From positions 1 to 64,000 of the forward strand of contig CACHDI010000005.1 in assembly GCA_902578545.1 (NCBI GenBank): a DNA stretch of 64,000 nt, in the 5' to 3' direction. Below are positions 26,240 to 34,773 of the stretch, piece after piece (the stretch's first letter is position 1; each line of letters opens with the position of its first letter). This stretch comes from an uncultured Alphaproteobacteria bacterium. GTDB lineage: Bacteria > Pseudomonadota > Alphaproteobacteria > Rhodobacterales > Rhodobacteraceae. A program made the translations under genes and the position numbers. The notes under the pieces are model-generated. The model saw only the letters and a list, made by a program, of their open reading frames with translations. It was not told the DNA's origin and did no database searches.

Positions 26240-27721
26240 TTATCTCATTACAAATGGGTTACTCATAGATTCATTTGAAGTGTTGAGCCAAATAGTTTTT
26301 GGGCGCGTGTAATCATACATTGCTTGAAATCCACTTTCCCTACCATAACCGGATCCTTTAAATCCTCCAAACTCAGCTATAGGTGATACAACTCTATAAG
26401 TATTTACCCAAACTATACCAGCTCTAACAGACCTCGCTACTCTAAGAGAACGAGCACTATTTTCACTAAAAATTCCAGCTGCCAACCCATGCTTGGTATC
26501 ATTTGCAAGTTTTATTACTTCTTGCTCATCACTAAAGGTAAGAACACTTAGAACCGGCCCAAAAAGCTCTGTATCTACAATTTTTAATGTTTGTTTTGGA
26601 CACGAAATAATTGTTGGATTAAAGAAAAAACCTTTTAGATTTGAAGGTCTTTTTCCACCACATAAAATTTCAGCACCTTCAGATCTTGCAAAAGCAATTT
26701 CTCTTTCAATATTTTCAATTTGATTTAGAGTACATAATGGTCCCATTTGAGTATCTTCTTCTAATGGATCACCGAGTTTAATTGTATTAACTACATTCAT
26801 CATCTTATGCAGAAATTCATCTGCAATTTTTTCATGAAGATATAGTCTTGAGCCTGCAACACAACTCTGACCAGATGCTCCAAAAATTCCTGCTATAGAT
26901 CCATTAACTGCACTTTCAATATTTGCATCATCAAAGACAATAAAAGGAGATTTACCACCTAATTCTAATGATACTTCAGCGAAATTATTAGCACTGTTGT
27001 TAATTATATTTTGAGCTGATTTTGGACCACCTGTAAATGAAACACGTGCTACTAGAGGATGAGAAGTTAATTCTTTTCCACAAGGATCACCATGACCAGT
27101 AATAATATTTACCACACCAGGAGGAAAACCTGCCTTTGCAATTAATTCACCAAACTCTAACATAGCCGCTGAAGCATGCTCTGAAGCTTTTAAAACGACT
27201 GTATTTCCAGCAGCAAGAGCTGGACCAAGTTTCACCGCAACTAAGAACAATTGGGAATTCCATGGAACAATGGCTGCTATTACACCAAGAGGTTCCCTTT
27301 CAGTTAAAACCAATAAATCTGGTTTATCAATTGGTAAAGTTTCACCACTTATTTTATCTGCACAACCTGCATAAAATTGAAAGAATTCAGAAATATATTT
27401 AGCTTGCCAACGTGTTTCCTTAAGCATTTTACCTGTATCTATGGTTTCTGTTTTTCCTAGTGGTTCGGACTTTTCACTTAAAAGCTCAGCTAATTTCCTC
27501 AAACAAGAACCTCGCTGAGTAGGCGTCATTTTTGACCAAGGCCCTTCAGAAAAAGCGTGATGTGCTGCCTCAACTGCAGAATTAACATCACTTACACTTG
27601 CAGTTGGTATGCTTGACCATATTTCTCCAGTATAGGGATTTAGGCTCTCAAAAAATTTATTTTCGGAACCTGATGTCCAATTACCATTGATAAGCATTTT
27701 ATATTTTTTTATTTCAGTCAT
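26240..27721 (-). CDS. NAD(P)-dependent aldehyde dehydrogenase, possibly 4-trimethylaminobutyraldehyde or betaine-aldehyde type
   Basis: A 493-residue aldehyde dehydrogenase. The catalytic Glu is in SLELGGKSP and the catalytic Cys in ASGQSCVAGS, with SFTGG for cofactor binding. It is the first gene of the minus-strand carnitine-type run, so oxidation of 4-trimethylaminobutyraldehyde to gamma-butyrobetaine is an attractive role; betaine-aldehyde and general aldehydes are alternatives that sequence cannot exclude. A 99-base divergent region separates it from the plus-strand RidA gene and probably holds promoters for both units. Confidence 0.9.
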   Translation of the reverse strand: MTEIKKYKMLINGNWTSGSENKFFESLNPYTGEIWSSIPTASVSDVNSAVEAAHHAFSEGPWSKMTPTQRGSCLRKLAELLSEKSEPLGKTETIDTGKMLKETRWQAKYISEFFQFYAGCADKISGETLPIDKPDLLVLTEREPLGVIAAIVPWNSQLFLVAVKLGPALAAGNTVVLKASEHASAAMLEFGELIAKAGFPPGVVNIITGHGDPCGKELTSHPLVARVSFTGGPKSAQNIINNSANNFAEVSLELGGKSPFIVFDDANIESAVNGSIAGIFGASGQSCVAGSRLYLHEKIADEFLHKMMNVVNTIKLGDPLEEDTQMGPLCTLNQIENIEREIAFARSEGAEILCGGKRPSNLKGFFFNPTIISCPKQTLKIVDTELFGPVLSVLTFSDEQEVIKLANDTKHGLAAGIFSENSARSLRVARSVRAGIVWVNTYRVVSPIAEFGGFKGSGYGRESGFQAMYDYTRPKTIWLNTSNESMSNPFVMR

Positions 27722-27820
27722 TATAAAACCTCTAATATAAGATTATAATTGATTCTTATTTGGATTTATCAATAAACTGATTATAATTCAGAAATTGATT
27801 AGAGTTAAACAAATTAAATA

Positions 27821-28222
27821 TTGTCGGATAACAAAATGACAAAAAAAAAAGTACTTGGAGATCCAATCATTATAGATGGTAGAAAACTTTCACTTTCAAG
27901 GGCAGTGAAGGCTGGGGATTATATCTTTTGCACGGGACAAGTTCCTATGAAAGACGGAAAAGTTATGATAACTGGGACCATTGAAGAGCAAACAGTTGCT
28001 GTAATCCAAGACATTGAGAAAACACTAAGTTTAGCTGATTGCACACTTAATGATATTGTAAAATCAATGGTATGGTTAAGTAATAAAAATGATTTTCCTG
28101 GTTTTAACGAAGTTTATAGCCGTTATTTCCAAAGTGATCCCCCTGCCAGATCAGCAGTCGTTAATGAACTTCTTGTAGATGTAAAAGTTGAAATTGAAGT
28201 AATAGCTTACAAGCCTGAATGA
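27821..28222 (+). CDS. RidA/YjgF-family protein, RutC-like by context
   Basis: A 133-residue RidA-fold protein (trimeric imine/enamine deaminase family). The conserved Arg of the active site is in DPPARSAV near residue 108, and FCTGQVP near residue 37 is a family string. It starts at TTG 27821; ATG 27836 is an alternative that drops five residues. RidA proteins hydrolyse reactive imines, and the RutC member works beside RutA, RutD and RutF. Here it is the first gene of a plus-strand unit with an alpha/beta hydrolase, a fused flavin reductase and a luciferase-like monooxygenase, the same set of families. Confidence 0.88.
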   Translation: MSDNKMTKKKVLGDPIIIDGRKLSLSRAVKAGDYIFCTGQVPMKDGKVMITGTIEEQTVAVIQDIEKTLSLADCTLNDIVKSMVWLSNKNDFPGFNEVYSRYFQSDPPARSAVVNELLVDVKVEIEVIAYKPE

Positions 28223-28235
28223 GAAGTTTAAATCG

Positions 28236-29051
28236 TTGTTAGAAAAAAAATATAATGCCAAAGGAACTTATTTTGAATTCAATGGAAATTTAAATAGGAA
28301 ACTTGTAATATTTGTTCATGGTTTTGGTCTTAATTGTCAAATGTGGCAATGGTTACCAAGTAATGTTTACAATAAATTTGATATACTTAAATTTGACTTA
28401 TATGGACATGGGAAAAGTATAAACCCAGCTTCTAAACCATCATTAGCAATGTTTGCAAATCAGATAAAAATTCTGATGAGAAAGCTTGGATATAAAAAAG
28501 TAATTCTAGTAGGCTTTTCTCTTGGTGGAATGATAGTACGTAAATTTGCACACATGTTCGAAAAAAATTTGGAGGGTCTTATTATTATAAATTCACCTCA
28601 TAAAAGAACACTAGTACAACAGAAATCTATTGATAAAAGAGTTAAACAAGCTGAAAATAAAGGGCCACAATCGACCGTAAATGATGCAATAAAAAGATGG
28701 TTCTCTGATGAATATATTTTATCAAAACCAAAAAAAATAAAGCTTATAAAAAATTGGATATTAAAAAATAATCCTTCTGTTTACTCAAAGATCTATAAAG
28801 TTTTAGCTTATGATATCAATGAAATTATAAATCCTATAAAAAAAATTTCATGCCCAACTTTAGTGGTTACAGGAGATCAAGATTTTGGTAACAATCCAGA
28901 TATGAGTAAAAGAATTTGTAAAGAAAGCCTGAATAGTAAATTAATAATTATGAAAAATCTAAAGCACATGGGACTAGTTGAAGATCCAAAACAATTTGGA
29001 AAAATTTTAGAAGATTTTTTAAACCAATTCTTAGATATTAAAAAAAAATAA
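28236..29051 (+). CDS. Alpha/beta hydrolase, RutD-like by context
   Basis: A 271-residue alpha/beta hydrolase. HGFG oxyanion region near residue 28, nucleophile elbow GFSLGGM near residue 92 (Ser), an acid in VVTGDQD near residue 215, and catalytic His in NLKHMGLVEDP near residue 244. The start is TTG at 28236. The stop lies one base before the next ATG (29053), so translation is probably coupled. Carbamate, ester or thioester hydrolysis are all possible. RutD acts on aminoacrylate hydrolysis in the pyrimidine pathway, hence the comparison. Confidence 0.85.
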   Translation: MLEKKYNAKGTYFEFNGNLNRKLVIFVHGFGLNCQMWQWLPSNVYNKFDILKFDLYGHGKSINPASKPSLAMFANQIKILMRKLGYKKVILVGFSLGGMIVRKFAHMFEKNLEGLIIINSPHKRTLVQQKSIDKRVKQAENKGPQSTVNDAIKRWFSDEYILSKPKKIKLIKNWILKNNPSVYSKIYKVLAYDINEIINPIKKISCPTLVVTGDQDFGNNPDMSKRICKESLNSKLIIMKNLKHMGLVEDPKQFGKILEDFLNQFLDIKKK

Positions 29052-29052
29052 T

Positions 29053-31146
29053 ATGAAAAAAGGTATTCTTTCAGGTTTAAAAGTATTGGATTTAAGTAGA
29101 ATGCTTTCTGGTCCATATTGTACAATGATGCTTGCAGACCATGGTGCTGAAGTCATTAAGATTGAAAGTCCAACAGGCGATACAAGTAGAAAAACTGGTC
29201 CATTTAAACCTGAAGATTTAGAAAAAAAATGGTCAGGATATTTTGTAAGCCTCAACAGAAATAAAAAAAGTGTTGTCATAGATTTAAAATCTAAGGATGG
29301 GAAAAAAAAATTTCTTAGTCTTGTAGAAAAAGCTGACGTTTTGGTTGAAAATTTCAGACCAGGTGTGATGGATAAACTGGGACTTGGTTTTAATTCATTA
29401 AAGAAAATAAACAATAGACTTATTTATGCTGCCATCAGTGGTTTTGGAAATCCCCAATTTGGAAAAAGTCCTTATCTATATTGGCCTTCATATGACGTTG
29501 TTGCTCAAGCTATGGGGGGAATTATTGGCATTACTGGTCCAGATAAAAATACTCCAACTAAAGTTGGTCCGGGTGTAGGAGACATTTTTTCTGGGCTAAT
29601 GATGTCATTTGGAATTATCTCTGCTTTACGTATGGCTGAAAAAACATCTAAGGGGCAATTTATTGATCTGTCTATGTATGACGCGGTTTTAAGTCTTTGT
29701 GAAAGAATAATTTATCAATATGACTTTGATAATTCAATTCCTAAGCCTGAAGGAAACGGACATCCCTTACTAGTTCCATTCGGGATATATAAAAGTAAAG
29801 ACGGACATATTGCATTAGGTATTGTTGATAATTCTTTCTGGAAAATTTTAACTAATATTATTGGAAACAAAGAATTAGTAGATAATCGGAAATATGAAAC
29901 TATAGAATCTAGACAAAATAATGCTAAATCGCTTAATTCAATTGTGGAAAGTTGGACAATAACCAAAACTAACAAAGAATTGGAAAGTTTACTTGGTGGA
30001 AATGTTCCCTTTGGTCCTCTAAATACTGCTGAGGAAATATTCAAAGATTCTCATGTAAAAAAACGTTCTATGATAAGAAAAGTTAAAATCCCTTTTGACG
30101 ACGAAATTAAGCCTTGGAGAGTAGCTGGTAATCCTCTAAATTTCAGTGAATTCCCTCAACCTGATTTTAAATCTGCCCCTTGTTTAGGTGAAAATAATAA
30201 AGATAATATATTCGGTCATAAATCAGATATATTTAAAAAATCTAAAAGTTCAAAGTTGAGAAAAGCTTTTGGTTCTTTTGCAACAGGTGTAACTTTGGTT
30301 ACTACTAGACAAGAAAATGGAACACCAAGAGGTTTCACGGCTAATTCTTTTACTTCGGTATCCCTAGATCCACCATTACTATTAGTTTGCATTTCAAAAA
30401 ATGCACAAAGTTATTCAACTTTTAGAGATAGCAAATATTTTGCAGTAAATGTATTAAGCGAAAGCCAGAGATCTACTGCAGGATTATTTTCATCTCAGAG
30501 TTCGGAAAAATTTAAAATTACAAAATGGAAAAAAGGTTTTAAAGAATTACCAATAATTGACTCTGCTTTATCATATTTTTCATGTGAAAAGACGAATTTT
30601 CAGGAAGCTGGAGATCACGCAATTATTATTGGAAGTATCAAAGATTTTGGAATAAGGGACGGCAAACCGTTAGGATATTTTGATGGTGATTATTTTTCAA
30701 TAGGTTTTGAAAAGTCACTCATAGACATGGTTAATAATGACAGTAATACCCATTTTGGAGCTATTTTAGAAAATAAAAAAAGAATACTTTTTATTGCTGA
30801 TAAAAACAGAAACCTTACCCTACCAAAGTCATTAAATAGTCAAAAAAATCTAGAAGGATTGGAAGATTACTTAAAAGGTCTGAACTTAAAATTTAAACTT
30901 GATTTCCTATATTCGGTTTATGAAGATAAGGAAAAAAATTCTCATATGATTTTTTATCATGGGAAATTTTCTGGAAATGGAAATATTTCTACTGTAACTT
31001 TTGATATCAATGAAATTCCGTATGAGAAAATTATTAATAATGCTGAAAGAACTATGATGAAGAGGTACCACGATGAGTATCATCATGGACAATTTGGTAT
31101 TTATCAAGGAAACGAAAAAAAAGGTAAAGTGAAAAAAGTTTTTTAA
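29053..31146 (+). CDS. Three-part fusion: class III CoA-transferase + RutF-like flavin reductase + C-terminal domain
   Basis: A single 697-residue frame. Residues 1-385 are a class III CoA-transferase (opening LSGLKVLDLSRMLSGPYC; probable catalytic Asp in GVGDIFSG near residue 177). Residues 395-555 are a flavin reductase split-barrel domain (AFGSFATGVTLVTTR, GFTANSFTSVSLDPPLLLVC, AVNVLSESQ). Residues 560-697 are a further conserved-looking domain ending with a His-rich MKRYHDEYHHGQFG. No frameshift or stop separates them. CoA-transferase and flavin reductase on one chain is unusual. The reductase would supply reduced FMN to the luciferase-like monooxygenase two genes downstream. The fused CoA-transferase implies the substrate is handled as a CoA ester. 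Confidence 0.9.
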   Translation: MKKGILSGLKVLDLSRMLSGPYCTMMLADHGAEVIKIESPTGDTSRKTGPFKPEDLEKKWSGYFVSLNRNKKSVVIDLKSKDGKKKFLSLVEKADVLVENFRPGVMDKLGLGFNSLKKINNRLIYAAISGFGNPQFGKSPYLYWPSYDVVAQAMGGIIGITGPDKNTPTKVGPGVGDIFSGLMMSFGIISALRMAEKTSKGQFIDLSMYDAVLSLCERIIYQYDFDNSIPKPEGNGHPLLVPFGIYKSKDGHIALGIVDNSFWKILTNIIGNKELVDNRKYETIESRQNNAKSLNSIVESWTITKTNKELESLLGGNVPFGPLNTAEEIFKDSHVKKRSMIRKVKIPFDDEIKPWRVAGNPLNFSEFPQPDFKSAPCLGENNKDNIFGHKSDIFKKSKSSKLRKAFGSFATGVTLVTTRQENGTPRGFTANSFTSVSLDPPLLLVCISKNAQSYSTFRDSKYFAVNVLSESQRSTAGLFSSQSSEKFKITKWKKGFKELPIIDSALSYFSCEKTNFQEAGDHAIIIGSIKDFGIRDGKPLGYFDGDYFSIGFEKSLIDMVNNDSNTHFGAILENKKRILFIADKNRNLTLPKSLNSQKNLEGLEDYLKGLNLKFKLDFLYSVYEDKEKNSHMIFYHGKFSGNGNISTVTFDINEIPYEKIINNAERTMMKRYHDEYHHGQFGIYQGNEKKGKVKKVF

Positions 31147-31171
31147 AATTATTTTTATGTGGGGGAATAAA

Positions 31172-31774
31172 ATGATTGAAGATATAAGAAAAATAGTCAC
31201 TTATGAAGAAATAATTAATGTTGAAGGAGGAAAAAAAGCGCCAAATGATCTTAGGTTGATAGGAGTCGCTGCCGTTTTAAAAAATCCTTGGTATGGTAAA
31301 AACTTTACTGAAGATTTAATACCTGAAATAAATAGAATTTCACCAATAATCGGAAAAATACTTACCGAAAAATTAGTGGCCAATATTGGATCTGGAGATA
31401 AAATAGAAGCATATGGCAAAGCTGCAGTTGCAGGAATAGATTCTGAAATCGAACATGCTTCGGCTTTAATTCATACATTAAAATTTGGAAACTATCTTAG
31501 AGAGGCCGCTAAAGCTAAATCTTATCTTGGTTTTACAAACGTCAGAGGACCTGCAAATACTCCAGTATTTATTCCCTTAATGGATAAAAATGATACAGGA
31601 AGACGATCACATTACTTAACGGTGCAATTTTCAATAAATGATGCCCCGGCAGGTAATGAACTTATCGCAGCTCTTGGAGCCGCAACTAGTGGAAGACCTC
31701 ACCATAGAATTGGAGATCGCTACTCTGATTTAAATTCTTTAGGAAGAACAGAGGACAATCCAGCAGGTGTTTAG
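31172..31774 (+). CDS. Amino-acid-synthesis family protein (DUF1185)
   Basis: About 200 residues matching the DUF1185 (AA_synth) family by eye: RKIVTYEEIINVEGG at the start, GVAAVLKNPW and GKAAVAGIDSEIEHASALIH in the middle, and GAATSGRPHHRIGDR near the C-terminus. The biochemical role of the family is not settled. I chose ATG 31172, which has a GGGGG ribosome site, over the ATG at 31157 that overlaps this site. It sits between the CoA-transferase fusion and the monooxygenase, so it probably belongs to the same catabolic unit. Confidence 0.82.
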   Translation: MIEDIRKIVTYEEIINVEGGKKAPNDLRLIGVAAVLKNPWYGKNFTEDLIPEINRISPIIGKILTEKLVANIGSGDKIEAYGKAAVAGIDSEIEHASALIHTLKFGNYLREAAKAKSYLGFTNVRGPANTPVFIPLMDKNDTGRRSHYLTVQFSINDAPAGNELIAALGAATSGRPHHRIGDRYSDLNSLGRTEDNPAGV

Positions 31775-31849
31775 AAAGAAATTAATTGCACTATTGATAA
31801 AATATTATACGATAAAATTAGAATTTCGATTAATGGGGGGCTATATTAA

Positions 31850-32887
31850 ATGAAATTCCAACTAGCTGTGAATTTAGAACGTATGGATAACAGCATTGAG
31901 ATGGAAGATGTTAAAAACCATACTCTAGATATGGTTCAAATGGCTGATCAAGGTGGTTTTAATATTGTTTGGGCAGCAGAACATCATGCTATAGAAATGA
32001 CTATAGCACCAAATCCTTTTCAAATATTAACTTGGTGGGCAAATCATACAGACAGGATAAGATTAGGTACAGCTGTTGTAAATGCAGCTTATTGGCATCC
32101 AATAAATCTTGCAGGTGAAGCCGCTTTTACAGATTTGATTAGTGGTGGCCGTTTAGAATTTGGTATTGGATCGGGAGCATATCAAAGAGAATTTGATAGA
32201 ATGAAACCAAATGTAAAACAACAGGATGGATGGCGTTATATGCAAGAAATGCTACCATTGTTAAAAAAATTATGGTCAGGGGATGTTGAACATAAAGGGG
32301 AATTCTGGGAATTTCCTTCCTCAACTTCTTGCCCTAAACCTATACAAGAGCCCCATCCCCCTATTTGGGTGGCTGCTCGATCTCCAATAACCTATGATTA
32401 TGCAATTAAAAACAAGTGTAATGTTATGTCATGGCCACTTACCAGACCATTTACAGAAGCTGAACTATATAAAAAACAATTAGACGATGCAATCGCTGTG
32501 AATAAATCGAATTTTAAGCCTATATTTGCAATGATGCGCCATGCTGCAGTCTATACAAACAATGAAGATAAGGAGAAAGCCTTAAATGCGATAAGAACAG
32601 TGTTGGGACAATTTGAAAATTTATTCAAAAATCTTGGAGATGTTCAAAATGGCTTTACAAAACAAATTCCACTGAATGAATTAGAAGGTAGGGAACAGTA
32701 CGACCCTGATATGCTCACAAAAAATCTACTTTTTGGTAATCCTGAAGAAATAATAAGAAAGCTTAAATTATATCAAGATTTAGGAGTCGATGAATTTATA
32801 TATTATGCAAGTATGGGATTAGGCCACAAAGAGCAAAAGAAATCTTTAAAATTGTTTATTGAGGAAGTTATGCCAGAGTTTTGTTAA
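31850..32887 (+). CDS. Luciferase-like (LLM class) FMN-dependent monooxygenase, RutA-like by context
   Basis: A 345-residue TIM-barrel monooxygenase of the bacterial luciferase superfamily. Features are AAEHHAIEM near residue 42, RIRLGTAVVNAAYWHP near residue 70, GGRLEFGIGSGAYQREFD near residue 102, and PHPPIWVAARSP near residue 168. It uses FMNH2 and oxygen; the likely reductase is the domain in the fusion gene of the same unit. A GGGGGG site precedes the ATG. It ends the plus-strand unit, with the next gene convergent four bases away. Confidence 0.9.
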   Translation: MKFQLAVNLERMDNSIEMEDVKNHTLDMVQMADQGGFNIVWAAEHHAIEMTIAPNPFQILTWWANHTDRIRLGTAVVNAAYWHPINLAGEAAFTDLISGGRLEFGIGSGAYQREFDRMKPNVKQQDGWRYMQEMLPLLKKLWSGDVEHKGEFWEFPSSTSCPKPIQEPHPPIWVAARSPITYDYAIKNKCNVMSWPLTRPFTEAELYKKQLDDAIAVNKSNFKPIFAMMRHAAVYTNNEDKEKALNAIRTVLGQFENLFKNLGDVQNGFTKQIPLNELEGREQYDPDMLTKNLLFGNPEEIIRKLKLYQDLGVDEFIYYASMGLGHKEQKKSLKLFIEEVMPEFC

Positions 32888-32891
32888 GAAG

Positions 32892-33914
32892 TTAATCACT
32901 GACCTTTACAAGCAACTTACCAAAATTACGGCCATTTAACAAATCAATAAAAGCAGAAGGCGCATTTGATAAACCAGCTTTTATATCTTCTTTATATATG
33001 ATTTCTTGTTTTTGAATTAACGGAGATACCTCTTCAATAAATTGAGGATATGTTTCCTTATGGTCAAAAATAATAAATCCATTTACTCTTAATCTTCTGA
33101 CTAAAATTGTTCGCCACAGTTTGGGGAGAGATATAGCTTGGTCAATACCCTTTCCAGAATACCATGATATCATACCGCAAACCGCAATTCGACCAAAATC
33201 ATTCATATTGGGAATTATAGCCTCTAGTGTTTTGCCCGCTACATTCTCAAAATAGATATCTACTCCATTAGGACAATATGATTTAATTAGATTACTAAAT
33301 TCTTTAGTATTAGTTACATTATTGTGGTTAATACAACCATCAAACCCCAATTCATTCACAACATATGAACATTTCTGATCGTTCCCAGCAATGCCGATAA
33401 CTTTCAACCCCTTTTTTTTAGCAAGCTGACCCGCCAAACTACCTACGGCACCAGAAGCAGCAGATATTACAATTGTTTCTTCTTTTTTCGCATTTGCAAT
33501 CTTATTCAACCCAGTCCATGCAGTATGTCCAGGCATACCTAAAACACCTAAAGCAGTCTGTTCAGGAATATTTGTTCTTTTTAATTTCCTTAATCCATGC
33601 CCATTCGATATAGCATGTGAAACCCACCCAAACTTACCTATAACCAATTCACTTACTGCAAATCTTTCATTTTTGGAAACAATTATTTCTCCTATACATT
33701 CGCCCTCCATAGCCTCACCAATTTCAACAGGGGAGGCATATGATCTAACATTGTCCATTCTTCCTCGCATATAAGGATCTAATGAAAGCCATTTGACTTT
33801 AACTAAAATTTCTCCACTTTTAATTTTAGGACAGTTAAAAAATTCAAGTTTGAAATTGTCAAATGTAGGCTCACCAACAGGTCTTTTTGCTAATATTATT
33901 TTTTCAATTTGCAT
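32892..33914 (-). CDS. NADP-dependent MDR-family oxidoreductase (zinc-free, curcumin/prostaglandin reductase-like)
   Basis: A 340-residue medium-chain reductase lacking structural zinc Cys clusters. KWLSLDPYMRGRM near residue 45 is typical of the CurA/LTB4-dehydrogenase group, followed by the nucleotide-binding ASGAVGSLAGQLAK near residue 150. Such enzymes reduce the C=C double bond of enones with NADPH. The gene is followed 16 bases upstream by an SDR in the same direction, a probable two-gene operon, convergent with the monooxygenase unit. Confidence 0.88.
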   Translation of the reverse strand: MQIEKIILAKRPVGEPTFDNFKLEFFNCPKIKSGEILVKVKWLSLDPYMRGRMDNVRSYASPVEIGEAMEGECIGEIIVSKNERFAVSELVIGKFGWVSHAISNGHGLRKLKRTNIPEQTALGVLGMPGHTAWTGLNKIANAKKEETIVISAASGAVGSLAGQLAKKKGLKVIGIAGNDQKCSYVVNELGFDGCINHNNVTNTKEFSNLIKSYCPNGVDIYFENVAGKTLEAIIPNMNDFGRIAVCGMISWYSGKGIDQAISLPKLWRTILVRRLRVNGFIIFDHKETYPQFIEEVSPLIQKQEIIYKEDIKAGLSNAPSAFIDLLNGRNFGKLLVKVSD

Positions 33915-33930
33915 TTTTATTTCCTACCAA

Positions 33931-34698
33931 TTACTGAAATATTCCTTGTGAGATAATTTTTTTAAATATTTTATCTCTTATATCCAAAAAATCTCTATCA
34001 AAATTATCAAATTTACCAGAGGCAATTGATAAAATACATTTTGCAGGTTCGATAGGATCAATCATATTATTTTCAGGTAAAAAAGAAATTTCATTGATTT
34101 TAGATTTCCTTATTTTCATCTGCATTTTTGTTTTTACAAGACCTGGAGAAAAACCAAAACATTTAATACCACTTTCTTTACCTTCTAAATTAACCTGTTT
34201 TGTAATCATATGGAACGCTGCTTTACTAGCACAATAACTAGACCATCCTTTTCTTGGATGATTAGAAGCTCCTGAAAGGATATTAATAACCCTAGCTTTG
34301 GAGTTAGACAATACTGTCCATAGCTCTGAAATTAATGCTAATTGAGCCGTTAAGTTTATATTGATCGATTTTTCTAATTCAACTATATCCAAATTTCCAA
34401 GCATAGACATTGGTAAAATCGTGGCGGCATTATTAATCATGACATCCACACCACCCCAAGCTTCAATAATTGATTTTGCTAAATTTGGGATCTTCGATAC
34501 TCTAGACAGATCACCCACTATCTCTTTTGCATTTCCTCCATTCTGAATAATTTCCTGTATTAAATCCTTACAATCACCTTTTTTTTTACAATGTAAAATT
34601 AACCGAGCACCTTTTTTAGCAATAAGCAAAGCTGTAGATCTACCGATACCTGACCTAGATCCTGATATAAAAACGATCTTATCATTCAATATGTTCAT
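33931..34698 (-). CDS. Short-chain dehydrogenase/reductase (SDR)
   Basis: A 255-residue classical SDR: cofactor motif SGSRSGIGRS near residue 12, NNAA near residue 88, catalytic Ser in ILSGAS near residue 140 and YCASK near residue 155. Cofactor preference and substrate are not evident. It starts 76 bases from the divergent selU gene and is transcribed with the MDR reductase. A keto/hydroxy interconversion paired with enone reduction is plausible. Confidence 0.88.
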   Translation of the reverse strand: MNILNDKIVFISGSRSGIGRSTALLIAKKGARLILHCKKKGDCKDLIQEIIQNGGNAKEIVGDLSRVSKIPNLAKSIIEAWGGVDVMINNAATILPMSMLGNLDIVELEKSININLTAQLALISELWTVLSNSKARVINILSGASNHPRKGWSSYCASKAAFHMITKQVNLEGKESGIKCFGFSPGLVKTKMQMKIRKSKINEISFLPENNMIDPIEPAKCILSIASGKFDNFDRDFLDIRDKIFKKIISQGIFQ

Positions 34699-34773
34699 AA
34701 AATAGATTTTAATTTTTATATATCATGGTGTAAAGCATAGTAAGATAAATTGATTCAGAATCTTTATTAGAAA

